In this document: positions 6,757 to 15,021 of the stretch, one piece after another
How the letters are laid out: every line of letters starts with the position of its first letter
Position numbering within the stretch: the stretch's first letter is position 1
NCBI GenBank assembly: GCA_020636325.1
Contig: JACJYC010000003.1
Coordinates: forward strand, 310,001 to 374,000
Direction of reading: 5' to 3'
Length of the DNA stretch: 64,000 nt
Origin: Lewinellaceae bacterium
Lineage (GTDB): Bacteria > Bacteroidota > Bacteroidia > Chitinophagales > Saprospiraceae
Translations under genes and position numbers: made by a program
Notes under the pieces: model-generated
Told to the model about the DNA's origin: nothing
Database searches by the model: none
What the model saw: only the letters and a program-made list of their open reading frames with translations

Positions 6757-9045
6757 ATGAACTGGAAGAACATCCGAAATCAAAATCCCTGGAATACCGG
6801 TTTTTTGCGCCTGTTTTTCCTGGCTTTAATCCTCCCTGCCGTCGTCCCGCTCTGGGGCAGGCATATCATCGGGGGAAATATCACTTATGAATGCCTGGGC
6901 AATAATACCTACCGGTTTGTACTGACCATGTACCGCGACTGCTTTTGTACGGATTGCGCCGATTTTGACCCCATCGCCCACATCGGCGTTTATCGTTGCG
7001 GCGGTTCCATCAATTGCAATAACCTGGGGCAGAACAGCACCTTCCGCACCGTTGACGTACCCCTGTCCGGTACGCCCCGCAACGTGGAACGGCCGGATTA
7101 TCCCTGCCTGATCCCGCCGGATGTCTGCGTGGAAGAAGCGTCTTATATCTGGCAAATGGTGCTGCCGCAATCCGCTGAAAGTTACCATATCTCCTATCAG
7201 CGCTGCTGCCGGAACATTACCATCAGCAACATTATAGCTCCGCAAAACGCAGGCGCCACCTATACCATCGAAATTACGCCGACAGCCCAGCAGGTGTGCA
7301 ATAACAGCCCGGTATTCAACAGTTTCCCGCCGACCGTTATCTGCGCCAACCAACCGTTTACCTACGACCACTCGGCTACCGATCCCGACGGGGATTTGCT
7401 GGTTTACGAATTCTGCAGCCCGCTGCTCGGCGGCGGCCCCATCCTGGACGGCTTGTCCTTTTCTTCCTGCGACGGCGCCGCGCCCGACCCCGCCTGCCCG
7501 CCTCCATACGACAATGTCAGCTTCAAGGCCCCGGCCTATACCCCCGCATTCCCCATGGGCGGCGACCCGCCGGTCACCATCAACCCGTTCACCGGCATCA
7601 TATCCGGTACGCCCACCACGCTGGGCCAGTTCGTGGTAGGGGTCTGCGTGTCGGAGTACCGCAACGGTGAACTGCTCAGCCGCGTTTTCCGCGACTTCCA
7701 GTTCAATGTGGCCAATTGCGATCCGACGGTGGTTGCGGACGTCAAAGAGGACAAGATCATTGACGACCAGGAATTCCTGATCCAGTCCTGCGGGGAATAC
7801 ACCATCAACTTTGTCAACCAAAGCTACCAGCAGAACTTCATCAAGAGCCACCGCTGGGAGTTCAATATCAATAACTCCATCCAGACCTTCACCGACTGGA
7901 GCCCGACGGTCACCTTCCCCGGTGTCGGTAATTATACGGGCCGCCTGATGGTCAACCCCGGTCAGGATTGCGGCGATACGGCTTTTATCTTCGTCAATAT
8001 TTTCCCGGAAATAGACGCGGATTTCAAGTTCGAATACGATACCTGCCGCGCCGGCCCGGTGAAATTTACCGACCTGTCCACAACCGGCTCGTGCTGCCTG
8101 ACCCATTGGGGGTGGGACTTCGGGGACAATACCGCCTCAACCGAGAAAAACCCGTCGCACCTGTACCGTCAGCCCGGCAATATCCCGGTTACCTTGTCGG
8201 TGCGGGATACCAATAAATGCGTCGATGAGATTACCAAGGTGATCCCTTATTTCCCGGTACCGTCGCTCATCATCATATCGCCGAACACCTACAACGGCTG
8301 CGCGCCGGCGGATATCTTCTTCGACAACCTTTCGTTCCCGATCGATGAGACCTATTCCATCCTGTGGGACTTCGGCGACGGCGGCACGGGGACGGACATC
8401 AGCCCGTCCTATACCTATATGGACCCCGGCACCTATTCGGTCGGGGTGGAGATCACCTCGCCGATCGGCTGCATGACCGATACCTTCTTCAAAGACCTGA
8501 TCACCATTCTGCCTGCGCCCGAGGCCGGGTTTTCCTATACGCCGGAAGATCCGAGCAACCTCGATCCGAAGGTGTTTTTCAAGGATGAATCGACAGGCGC
8601 CAACGGCTGGATCTGGGATTTCGGCACTGGAGTGCGCAGTTCGGTGCCCAATCCGATGTACACCTTCCCGGATACAGGTATGTTCGAAGTCCAGCAAATC
8701 GTGGTTCATCCCAGCGGCTGCCGCGATACCCTGAGCAGGATTATCGATATCAGACCCGAAGTGCGGTATCATTTGCCGAACGCCTTTACACCGAATAACG
8801 ACGGCACCAACGACGTATACAAAGGCGTCGGCATATTGCCCGGCCTGCGCAGTTTCAATATGACCATCTGGAACCGCTGGGGTGAAATGATCTTCGAAAC
8901 CGACGACCCGGACGAAGGATGGAACGGCCTCAAAAACAACTCGGGCAAGGAGGCCCCCAACGGCATCTACCTGGTCATGGTGAGTTATACCGCGCCCAGG
9001 GGGGAAACCTATTACCTGAAAGCCTACGCCACCCTCATCCGCTGA
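6757..9045 (+). CDS. Secreted PKD-domain protein with T9SS type B sorting domain
   Basis: 762 residues from the ATG at 6757, which gives a signal peptide (FLRLFFLALILPAVVPLWG). The N-terminal half is rich in Cys and Pro and contains a cadherin/Ig-like segment with DPDGD. Three PKD-type modules follow, marked by WDFGDN (about 452), WDFGDGG (about 537) and WDFGTG (about 617). The last about 95 residues are a gliding-motility-associated C-terminal domain (FTPNNDGTNDVYKG ... NRWGE ... ATLIR), the signal for type IX export and cell-surface attachment. The protein is thus exported through the inner membrane by Sec and across the outer membrane by T9SS. Its ligand is unknown. Upstream in-frame ATGs would precede the predicted transcription start. 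Confidence 0.85.
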   Translation: MNWKNIRNQNPWNTGFLRLFFLALILPAVVPLWGRHIIGGNITYECLGNNTYRFVLTMYRDCFCTDCADFDPIAHIGVYRCGGSINCNNLGQNSTFRTVDVPLSGTPRNVERPDYPCLIPPDVCVEEASYIWQMVLPQSAESYHISYQRCCRNITISNIIAPQNAGATYTIEITPTAQQVCNNSPVFNSFPPTVICANQPFTYDHSATDPDGDLLVYEFCSPLLGGGPILDGLSFSSCDGAAPDPACPPPYDNVSFKAPAYTPAFPMGGDPPVTINPFTGIISGTPTTLGQFVVGVCVSEYRNGELLSRVFRDFQFNVANCDPTVVADVKEDKIIDDQEFLIQSCGEYTINFVNQSYQQNFIKSHRWEFNINNSIQTFTDWSPTVTFPGVGNYTGRLMVNPGQDCGDTAFIFVNIFPEIDADFKFEYDTCRAGPVKFTDLSTTGSCCLTHWGWDFGDNTASTEKNPSHLYRQPGNIPVTLSVRDTNKCVDEITKVIPYFPVPSLIIISPNTYNGCAPADIFFDNLSFPIDETYSILWDFGDGGTGTDISPSYTYMDPGTYSVGVEITSPIGCMTDTFFKDLITILPAPEAGFSYTPEDPSNLDPKVFFKDESTGANGWIWDFGTGVRSSVPNPMYTFPDTGMFEVQQIVVHPSGCRDTLSRIIDIRPEVRYHLPNAFTPNNDGTNDVYKGVGILPGLRSFNMTIWNRWGEMIFETDDPDEGWNGLKNNSGKEAPNGIYLVMVSYTAPRGETYYLKAYATLIR

Positions 9046-9092
9046 CGGCGGCAAATGCGCAGCGCCGTGATAGAAAAAAAGGAACAAAAGGT

Positions 9093-9122
9093 TTGGTCAA
9101 ATAAAAAATAGCTTTACCTTTG
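9093..9122 (+). promoter_or_regulatory. rplS promoter
   Basis: TTG (9093-9095), 19-base spacer, TACCTTTG (9115-9122): full consensus. The leader to the ATG at 9158 is about 30 bases. Confidence 0.8.
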
Positions 9123-9157
9123 CACCGCTTTAAAAAGGACCTAAACATTCAAGGACA

Positions 9158-9517
9158 ATGGACGCAATTAAATTTGTTCACGAACAACTGACCGCCGAGC
9201 GGAAGTTTCCCGCTTTCCGCCCCGGTGATAACGTCACCGTGAACTATAAGATCATAGAAGGCGACAAAGAGCGCGTACAGGCTTTCCGCGGTGATGTCAT
9301 CCAGATCAAAGGTCAGGGTGCAACCAAGACTTTTACGGTTCGCAAAATTTCCAACGGTGTAGGCGTTGAACGTATTTTCCCGTTCAGCTCCCCGAATATC
9401 GTAGGCATTGAAGTGACCAAGCGCGGTAAAGTTCGCCGTTCCAAACTGTTCTACCTGCGCGGTCTGGTCGGTAAGAAAGCCCGCATCAAAGAACGCAAAT
9501 TGATCAAGGATAACTGA
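9158..9517 (+). CDS. rplS: 50S ribosomal protein L19
   Basis: 119 residues, normal length. The protein sits at the 30S-50S interface of the ribosome. Family segments FRPGDNVTVNYKI, the FRGDVIQIKG strand, the central VRKISNGVGVERIFP and the basic C-terminal KVRRSKLFYLRGLVGKKARIKE are all present. It has its own strong promoter and is followed by a clear terminator, so it is monocistronic here rather than in the rpsP-rimM-trmD-rplS operon found in many bacteria. Confidence 0.98.
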   Translation: MDAIKFVHEQLTAERKFPAFRPGDNVTVNYKIIEGDKERVQAFRGDVIQIKGQGATKTFTVRKISNGVGVERIFPFSSPNIVGIEVTKRGKVRRSKLFYLRGLVGKKARIKERKLIKDN

Positions 9518-9539
9518 TTATCCGATAAATCATATAGTT

Positions 9540-9580
9540 AAACCGGGCCGTCGCACAGTGCAGCGGCCCGGTTTTGTTTT
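9540..9580 (+). terminator. Rho-independent terminator of rplS
   Basis: Perfect 11-bp stem AAACCGGGCCG (9540-9550) / CGGCCCGGTTT (9564-9574), 13-base loop, followed by a T-rich tail. It lies between convergent genes and may serve both. Confidence 0.9.
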
Positions 9581-9588
9581 TGACCGGT

Positions 9589-11628
9589 TTACCCTTCCGC
9601 CTTCAATTCGTAACACCGGCCTTCTCCGGCTTTCAGCGGAGGAATAAACCAATGGTATTCGTTTTGGACAACCGGCGCTGCGTCGTCGCCCTTCTGGTGA
9701 GTGGAAAACCGGAAACCGGCGATTTTGCCGGGCGCCGCCCGCGGTACCAATACCTGTTCCGATCGCCTGGATCCGTCCAGGTTGACAACAAACAAGTACC
9801 TCGGGTGTTTCTGCTGGGTCCAGGCGATCACCTTGCAGCCTGCCAGCGGATCGGGTTTGATCAACCACCTCGTCCCTTCTTCCCGGATTTCAGCAAAGAT
9901 CGCTTCCGCCAGTTGCCGGATTCGGTTCAAGCGGTTGAACAAGCGCATATTCCCGCCCCAACGGTAAGGCCCTGCTGTGGATTTCGGTCCGTCGCTGATC
10001 TGAAAAACGTACAACTTTGTGTAGTATTCATTCTGTGCGGGCTTGCGGTGGATATCCCGCAGCTCAAAACCCAGGCCCATATAGGACGGCCAGTCGGTGA
10101 GGAACAACCCGGTGAAAAAACGGGCTTCGTTGCCGTTAAGGTAAAATCTGTCGAACCGGGGATCGTCCTTATCCGCCGTCATCAGGGTGAAGTTGGGGGC
10201 AAACCGCCGGGTTTCCGACAAAGCCAGGTACTGGCTGAAGGCCGCCATGAAGCGGGCGCTTCCCACTGCCATGCTTTGCAGATCGCCCAGGGTCGAATCG
10301 GCATCGGATGCTTCCAGGTGGTCGTACTCGTTCCCGTAGGCCATTACGCCCGGACCGGCCAGGAAGGTTTCCGCAAAATACCCGAAGTAGGGCGCCTTTT
10401 TGCGGATATGATTGCGGACAGCCTTATGCGGGTCGTAGAAATCATCGACCCCGGCAGGCACACCCTCCGGACGCATTTGTACATGCGACATGTCCCCGCG
10501 CATGAAGTCGAAGCCGTATTCAGCCTGGATGGCGGCATATTTTGCGCAGAAATAGTCCCAGACCTCCCGGTTCGGACGGCTGAAATCCAGTTGCCAGTCG
10601 CGGTTATCGTTCAAGGGTTCGTAAAACCGGTACCGGGTAAGCGGCCCGAATACACGGGACATGAACTGCGGCCGGATTATGCGGTAATCCCGCCAGACCC
10701 GGCCTTCGCTGTCCGTTACGCTGGCCTCGGGGCGCGGATCGACCTCCAACCCCCTGTACGGGGGCCCCATGGTGGCCGGGACCGGTTCAAAGCCTTGTCT
10801 GAACAGTTCATCCAGAACCAGGGTCCTGCGATGATTGCGGCCTTCAAAATCCTCGTGGCGGCCGAACAGGATCAGGTTGCGGCGTTCTTCCCCGAAAGCG
10901 GGGGCAAAAAACATTTCCGGGTCTTCCGGAAAATCCATGGCGGGAACGGCCGGCCCTTTTCGGATCAGCCAGTTCAGAATGGCCGTTTCAACCTTTTCAT
11001 GCAAGGTCGCGCTATGATCGGCAATGCGGGTGTCCTTCCGTTGGAGCCATTCAAAAAAACGCGGATTGGCCAGCACGATCTCCGAATAACGGTCCGTATG
11101 CGGGATCACGTCCATGCCGACCGTTTTACCCAGGGCATGCAACAGGTTGACTGCGACCTTGAGCTGCTTTTCTACCGAGTGGAGGGCCGGGACCAGGGTC
11201 GCCAGTTCCGGACTGAAAAATTCCCGGTTGATGCGCCAGCTGGTCATGCCGTACAAGCTGCCCACTACGCCGGGTTCCCAGATCGGGAGCAAATGAATGG
11301 CCGACTGGCTCTGGGGCAAGGTCAGGGCGTATTTGACGACATTCCAGAAGGATTGGATCGTCCGGACATTGACGCCTGCCATGTTCACGCTCTTCAACCA
11401 GGCAGGCGTCCCGGAATTCCGAACCGGGCCCGGGAATGAATTCCCCGGATCAAGCGCGGATTGCAGGGCTTTGGCGCCGATCCTTTTGTTCAGCATGGAA
11501 AGAACGTCCGAACCAGGCAGCGTTAACGCCGCTTGAGGTGTCAGGTTCCGGATAAAAGATTGTTTCCTTGAAATAAAAGCATGTACATCCGGATCCACTA
11601 AAAGGGACGGTCCGCTTTTAAGTTTCAT
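9589..11628 (-). CDS. GH13-like alpha-amylase-family protein
   Basis: 679 residues without an obvious signal peptide. The order of motifs matches a (beta/alpha)8 alpha-amylase fold: GMDVIPHTDR (about 171; region I, normally DxVxNH), FDFMRGDMSH (about 372; region II with the nucleophile Asp after Arg) and FAETFL / NEYDHLE (about 420-440; candidate acid/base Glu). The C-terminal about 90 residues form a beta-rich domain (RYLFVVNLDGS). The family hydrolyses or transfers alpha-glucosidic bonds; the substrate is not evident, and region I has diverged. It is the last gene of a unit with transaldolase and a DoxX-like gene (11 bases after the latter), so an intracellular role in sugar metabolism is a fair inference. 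Confidence 0.65.
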   Translation of the reverse strand: MKLKSGPSLLVDPDVHAFISRKQSFIRNLTPQAALTLPGSDVLSMLNKRIGAKALQSALDPGNSFPGPVRNSGTPAWLKSVNMAGVNVRTIQSFWNVVKYALTLPQSQSAIHLLPIWEPGVVGSLYGMTSWRINREFFSPELATLVPALHSVEKQLKVAVNLLHALGKTVGMDVIPHTDRYSEIVLANPRFFEWLQRKDTRIADHSATLHEKVETAILNWLIRKGPAVPAMDFPEDPEMFFAPAFGEERRNLILFGRHEDFEGRNHRRTLVLDELFRQGFEPVPATMGPPYRGLEVDPRPEASVTDSEGRVWRDYRIIRPQFMSRVFGPLTRYRFYEPLNDNRDWQLDFSRPNREVWDYFCAKYAAIQAEYGFDFMRGDMSHVQMRPEGVPAGVDDFYDPHKAVRNHIRKKAPYFGYFAETFLAGPGVMAYGNEYDHLEASDADSTLGDLQSMAVGSARFMAAFSQYLALSETRRFAPNFTLMTADKDDPRFDRFYLNGNEARFFTGLFLTDWPSYMGLGFELRDIHRKPAQNEYYTKLYVFQISDGPKSTAGPYRWGGNMRLFNRLNRIRQLAEAIFAEIREEGTRWLIKPDPLAGCKVIAWTQQKHPRYLFVVNLDGSRRSEQVLVPRAAPGKIAGFRFSTHQKGDDAAPVVQNEYHWFIPPLKAGEGRCYELKAEG

Positions 11629-11639
11629 ATGACTTCGAG

Positions 11640-12032
11640 CTACTTGACAAACCGGTGCCCGATGAAAGGGATCTCCCGGCGGTGGATCCAGGCTACCGTG
11701 CAGCTGCCGATGAAGGCCACTACGGCTAAGGCAAACAGTTTGCCGCCGTCGCCGTTGACATTGATGCCCAGTATGGCGAGGTGGAAAAAGATCGCGCCTG
11801 CCAGCACGCCGGCTGCAAGTACGGCTCCCAGCGCCCTGCTCGTCGGCCGCAGGATGGCAAGGCTGGCGAGCAATTCCATAACCCCCACCATGATGCGCCC
11901 GGTAGGCTCCATGTGGAGTTTGGTGAAAATGAACACACTGTCCGGATGCGCCGTAAATTTAAAATAAAGGGTCTGCAACAGGATAACAGCAACTATCGCA
12001 GCGGCAATATGTGAAATCCATCTCCGAGTCAT
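11640..12032 (-). CDS. DoxX-like four-helix membrane protein
   Basis: 130 residues from the ATG at 12032 with four membrane helices, an early YFKF segment after helix 1 and a GVMELLASLAIL helix 2, as in DoxX-like proteins. The function of this family is poorly defined (membrane redox or quinone-linked roles have been proposed). An earlier ATG at 12098 overlaps the transaldolase stop and would add 22 polar residues; a 16-base palindrome lies in that interval, so the later start is preferred. It is the middle gene of a three-gene unit. Confidence 0.7.
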   Translation of the reverse strand: MTRRWISHIAAAIVAVILLQTLYFKFTAHPDSVFIFTKLHMEPTGRIMVGVMELLASLAILRPTSRALGAVLAAGVLAGAIFFHLAILGINVNGDGGKLFALAVVAFIGSCTVAWIHRREIPFIGHRFVK

Positions 12033-12065
12033 AGCTTTTGATTTTTCGAAAATCGAATCAATCGA

Positions 12066-12081
12066 CCACGCCGCGGCGTGG
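12066..12081. repeat. Perfect 16-base palindrome between tal and the DoxX-like gene
   Basis: CCACGCCGCGGCGTGG is its own reverse complement. It follows the tal stop by nine bases. Possible protein-binding site or RNA hairpin that tunes downstream expression; no T-tract follows. Confidence 0.4.
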
Positions 12082-12090
12082 CGAATCAAT

Positions 12091-12747
12091 TTATCCATTC
12101 GCTTTCCGGTGGTCTTCCAGAAACTTGGCCAGACCGATATCCGTCAGCGGATGGTTGAGCATGCCCAGGATGGCGGACAGCGGGCAGGTGACCACATCGG
12201 CGCCTGCAAGCGCTGCGTCGACGATATGTTTGGAGTTCCGGATGGAGGCGGCCAGGATCTGGGTGTCGAATCCCTGCATGGCGTAGATCTCGGCGATCTG
12301 GCGGATCAGGTCCATGCCGTCCCAGTTGATGTCGTCGATCCGGCCGATGAACGGAGACATGTACGTTGCGCCGGCCTTGGCTGCCAGCATGGCCTGTGCG
12401 CCTGAGAATACCAGGGTACAGTTGGTGCGGATGCCGAGATCCGTGAAATGGGAAATGGCTTTGACGCCTTCCCGGATCATGGGAACCTTGACCACGATAT
12501 TCGGCGCCAGGTCGGCCAGGCGTTTGCCTTCTTCGACAATCCCGTCAAAATCGGTGGCGATCACTTCTGCGCTGACGTCCCCGTCAACGATATCGCAGAT
12601 GTTCTGGTAGTGGCGGCGGATATTTTCCTCACCGGTGATCCCTTCTTTGGCCATCAGGGAGGGGTTGGTGGTTACGCCGTCCAGGATGCCCAGATCCCGC
12701 GCTTCTTCAATTTGCTTGAGACTAGCCGTATCAATAAAAAATTTCAT
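12091..12747 (-). CDS. tal: Transaldolase / fructose-6-phosphate aldolase (small TalC type)
   Basis: 218 residues, the length of the short decameric-type subfamily. The start MKFFIDTASLKQI is characteristic. Asp6, TTNPSL (26-31) and the Schiff-base Lys87 in NIVVKVPM are in place, as are the TLVFSGAQA and the YMSPFIGRIDD segments. The enzyme moves a dihydroxyacetone unit between sugar phosphates in the non-oxidative pentose phosphate pathway, or acts as a fructose-6-phosphate aldolase; the two activities cannot be separated by eye. A promoter -7 element precedes it, divergent from hemE. It leads a unit with the DoxX-like and GH13-like genes. Confidence 0.93.
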   Translation of the reverse strand: MKFFIDTASLKQIEEARDLGILDGVTTNPSLMAKEGITGEENIRRHYQNICDIVDGDVSAEVIATDFDGIVEEGKRLADLAPNIVVKVPMIREGVKAISHFTDLGIRTNCTLVFSGAQAMLAAKAGATYMSPFIGRIDDINWDGMDLIRQIAEIYAMQGFDTQILAASIRNSKHIVDAALAGADVVTCPLSAILGMLNHPLTDIGLAKFLEDHRKANG

Positions 12748-12769
12748 GAAAATGCATTTTGGTTTCGCG

Positions 12770-12777
12770 CAAAGGTA
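12770..12777 (-). promoter_or_regulatory. -7 element of the tal promoter
   Basis: TACCTTTG on the minus strand, a full -7 match 22 bases before the ATG. No TTG stands at the standard distance upstream, so the -33 part is weak. Confidence 0.55.
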
Positions 12778-12855
12778 CGCAACTTTTGCGGCGAATGGTG
12801 AACTGAAGCCGTCGGCCTTACATTTAAAAAATGACAATAAAACGAATTTCAGGTG

Positions 12856-12886
12856 TTGGCTGCTCGCCGGTATGGGGTTAATTTTG
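12856..12886 (+). promoter_or_regulatory. hemE promoter
   Basis: TTG (12856-12858), 20-base spacer, TAATTTTG (12879-12886). The ATG at 12892 begins only five bases after the -7 element, predicting a leaderless or nearly leaderless mRNA. Confidence 0.7.
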
Positions 12887-12891
12887 CAGAT

Positions 12892-13932
12892 ATGAAAATG
12901 CAGAACGATCTTTTACTGAAAGTTGCAAAAGGCGAACCGGTCAGCCGGCCGCCGGTTTGGCTCATGCGGCAGGCGGGCAGGGTGCTGCCCCAATACCGCG
13001 CTTTGCGGGAAAAACTCAGCGGGTTCAAGGAACTGGTGGAAACGCCGGACCTGGCCGCTGAAGTGACCATTCAACCCGTTGATGAATGGGGGGTGGACGC
13101 GGCGATCATCTTCAGCGATATCCTGGTCATTCCCGAGGCTATGGGGTTGTCTTATGAAATGGCTGAGGCCAAAGGGCCCTATTTTCCGGCCACCATCAGG
13201 ACGGCCGCAGACATCGAGCGGCTGATTTTCGGTGAACCGGCCGCTGATCGCCTGGAATATGTCTACGAAGCCCTCAAGGTTACATCCCGGCGACTGGACG
13301 GCCGGGTCCCGCTGATCGGATTTGCCGGGGCGCCCTGGACGATCCTGGCCTATATGGTGGAAGGAAAGGGGAGCAAAACCTTCGGGATCGCCAAGAAAAT
13401 GCTGTATGCCGAACCCGCATTGGCGCACCGGCTCCTGGAGCGGATCACCGAAACGACCATTGCTTACCTGAAAAATCAGATCCGAAGCGGCGCACAGGTT
13501 GTCCAGCTTTTTGATTCCTGGGCAGGCCTGCTGGGGCCGGCACAGTATTCAGCGTTCAGCGTGCCGTACATCGAAAGGATCTGCCGGGAAATTTCCGCTG
13601 ATGCGCCTGTGATCGTTTTTGCAAAAGGAGCCTGGTTTGCTTTACGGGAGCTGGCGGCCGCCGACCCGGCCGTGATCGGCCTGGATTGGAACACCGACCC
13701 TGAAACGGCCAGGACAGAAACCGGCGGGCGTATTGCGCTGCAAGGGAATCTCGACCCGTGCGCCTTGTACGCGGATCCGGATGAGATCAGAAAACTGACC
13801 GGGGAAATGCTGGCCAGGTTCGGTTCCCGGCACATTGTCAACCTGGGACACGGCCTTTACCCCGATATCTCCAGGGAAAATGTCCGGGTTTTTGTAGAAA
13901 CCGTAAAAGCCTTTGAATACCAACCTGTTTGA
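12892..13932 (+). CDS. hemE: Uroporphyrinogen decarboxylase
   Basis: 346 residues. The enzyme removes the four acetate carboxyls of uroporphyrinogen III to give coproporphyrinogen III in heme synthesis, in the cytoplasm. The signature PVWLMRQAGR is at residues 21-30, and the IIFSDILVIPEAMG, GFAGAPWTIL, FDSWAG and NLGHGLYPD segments are all present. A second ATG at 12898 (residue 3) is possible given the promoter position. Other heme genes are not adjacent. Confidence 0.97.
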   Translation: MKMQNDLLLKVAKGEPVSRPPVWLMRQAGRVLPQYRALREKLSGFKELVETPDLAAEVTIQPVDEWGVDAAIIFSDILVIPEAMGLSYEMAEAKGPYFPATIRTAADIERLIFGEPAADRLEYVYEALKVTSRRLDGRVPLIGFAGAPWTILAYMVEGKGSKTFGIAKKMLYAEPALAHRLLERITETTIAYLKNQIRSGAQVVQLFDSWAGLLGPAQYSAFSVPYIERICREISADAPVIVFAKGAWFALRELAAADPAVIGLDWNTDPETARTETGGRIALQGNLDPCALYADPDEIRKLTGEMLARFGSRHIVNLGHGLYPDISRENVRVFVETVKAFEYQPV

Positions 13933-13987
13933 TATTGGACCGGGAAATTGTTTTACCGGAAATAGGGAATAATATCCAAGGTATCCG

Positions 13988-13995
13988 TATTTTTG
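13988..13995 (+). promoter_or_regulatory. Candidate -7 element upstream of accD
   Basis: TATTTTTG matches TAnnTTTG, 53 bases before the accD ATG. No TTG at the right distance upstream was found, so this is tentative. Confidence 0.35.
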
Positions 13996-14048
13996 GCCCG
14001 GTTCCCTATTGGAACGGAGTGAACAAACCAGCTAAATAAAGGACTGTT

Positions 14049-14918
14049 ATGGGGTGGTTCAAACGCTTGAAGGACGGCATTCAAACGGCAACCAGAAACA
14101 AGAAAGAAGCACCTGAAGGGCTTTGGTATAAATGCAAGGAGTGTAAGGAAACCTCCACGATGAAGGAGCTGAAGGAGAATTTTTTCAAATGCCCTTTCTG
14201 CAACCACCACGTCCGCATCGGCTCCCAGGATTATTTCGGCCTTTTATTTGACGGGAATTTCGAAGAACTGTTCGGGGACCTGATCTCCACGGATGCGCTC
14301 GAATTCGTTGACCTTAAACCGTACCCGCAGCGCCTGGAAGAAGCTTACCGCAAGACCGGCCTGAAGGATGCCATCTCCGTTGCCAAAGGAAAAGTGAATA
14401 AACGGCCGCTTGTTGTCGCAGCCATGGATTTCAGCTTTATCGGCGGCTCAATGGGCTCCGTGGTCGGGGAAAAGATCAGCCTTTCGATCGACCATTGCGT
14501 GGAAGAGGGCATTCCGTTGCTGATCATCTCCAAATCGGGCGGCGCTCGCATGATGGAAGCGTCCTTCTCCCTCATGCAAATGGCGAAGACGGCCGCAAAA
14601 CTGACCAGGCTGGCAAGGGCCCGAATTCCCTATTTCTCCTTGCTCACCGATCCGACCACCGGCGGCGTGACCGCCTCTTACGCCATGCTCGGCGATATCA
14701 ACTTCTCCGAACCCGGCGCCCTCATCGGCTTTGCAGGCCCGCGCGTGATCAAGGAAACCATCAAAAAAGACCTGCCGGAAGGCTTCCAGACCGCCGAATT
14801 CCTCCTCGAACACGGCTTCCTGGATTTTATTGTCGACCGCAAAGACCTCAAAGAGCGGATGTCCGACCTGTTGGCCATCTTCGACTCCAAATCGGCAGCT
14901 GCAAACGTTGGCTCTTAG
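14049..14918 (+). CDS. accD: Acetyl-CoA carboxylase carboxyltransferase subunit beta
   Basis: 289 residues. With AccA it transfers the carboxyl group from carboxybiotin to acetyl-CoA, the first step of fatty acid synthesis. The N-terminal zinc ribbon has Cys29, Cys32, Cys48 and Cys51. The crotonase-fold core shows MDFSFIGGSMGSVVGEK, ISKSGGARMMEA and DPTTGGVTASYA. Start ATG at 14049 (MGWFKR) gives the standard N-terminus. It follows hemE by 116 bases with an inverted repeat after its stop; accA is not in the window. Confidence 0.97.
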   Translation: MGWFKRLKDGIQTATRNKKEAPEGLWYKCKECKETSTMKELKENFFKCPFCNHHVRIGSQDYFGLLFDGNFEELFGDLISTDALEFVDLKPYPQRLEEAYRKTGLKDAISVAKGKVNKRPLVVAAMDFSFIGGSMGSVVGEKISLSIDHCVEEGIPLLIISKSGGARMMEASFSLMQMAKTAAKLTRLARARIPYFSLLTDPTTGGVTASYAMLGDINFSEPGALIGFAGPRVIKETIKKDLPEGFQTAEFLLEHGFLDFIVDRKDLKERMSDLLAIFDSKSAAANVGS

Positions 14919-14952
14919 TGGTCTAAGTGCCTTCAGTGGCCCATAAAAACCA

Positions 14953-14995
14953 AAACGCAACCCCCGAAAAGCCATTGCCCCAGGAAGTTGCGTTT
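14953..14995. terminator. Inverted repeat between accD and the EF-G gene
   Basis: Nine-base arms AAACGCAAC (14953-14961) and GTTGCGTTT (14987-14995) with a 25-base loop, between convergent genes. Likely a bidirectional terminator, though the loop is long. Confidence 0.5.
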
Positions 14996-15021
14996 CGATT
15001 CTTACATGCCGAACTACAAAA

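Noticed and set aside
9574..11439. 621-codon plus-strand open frame opposite the GH13-like gene
   Set aside because: It is a shadow of the minus-strand gene, whose motifs are recognisable; the plus-strand translation is Arg/Gly/Pro-rich with no family features.
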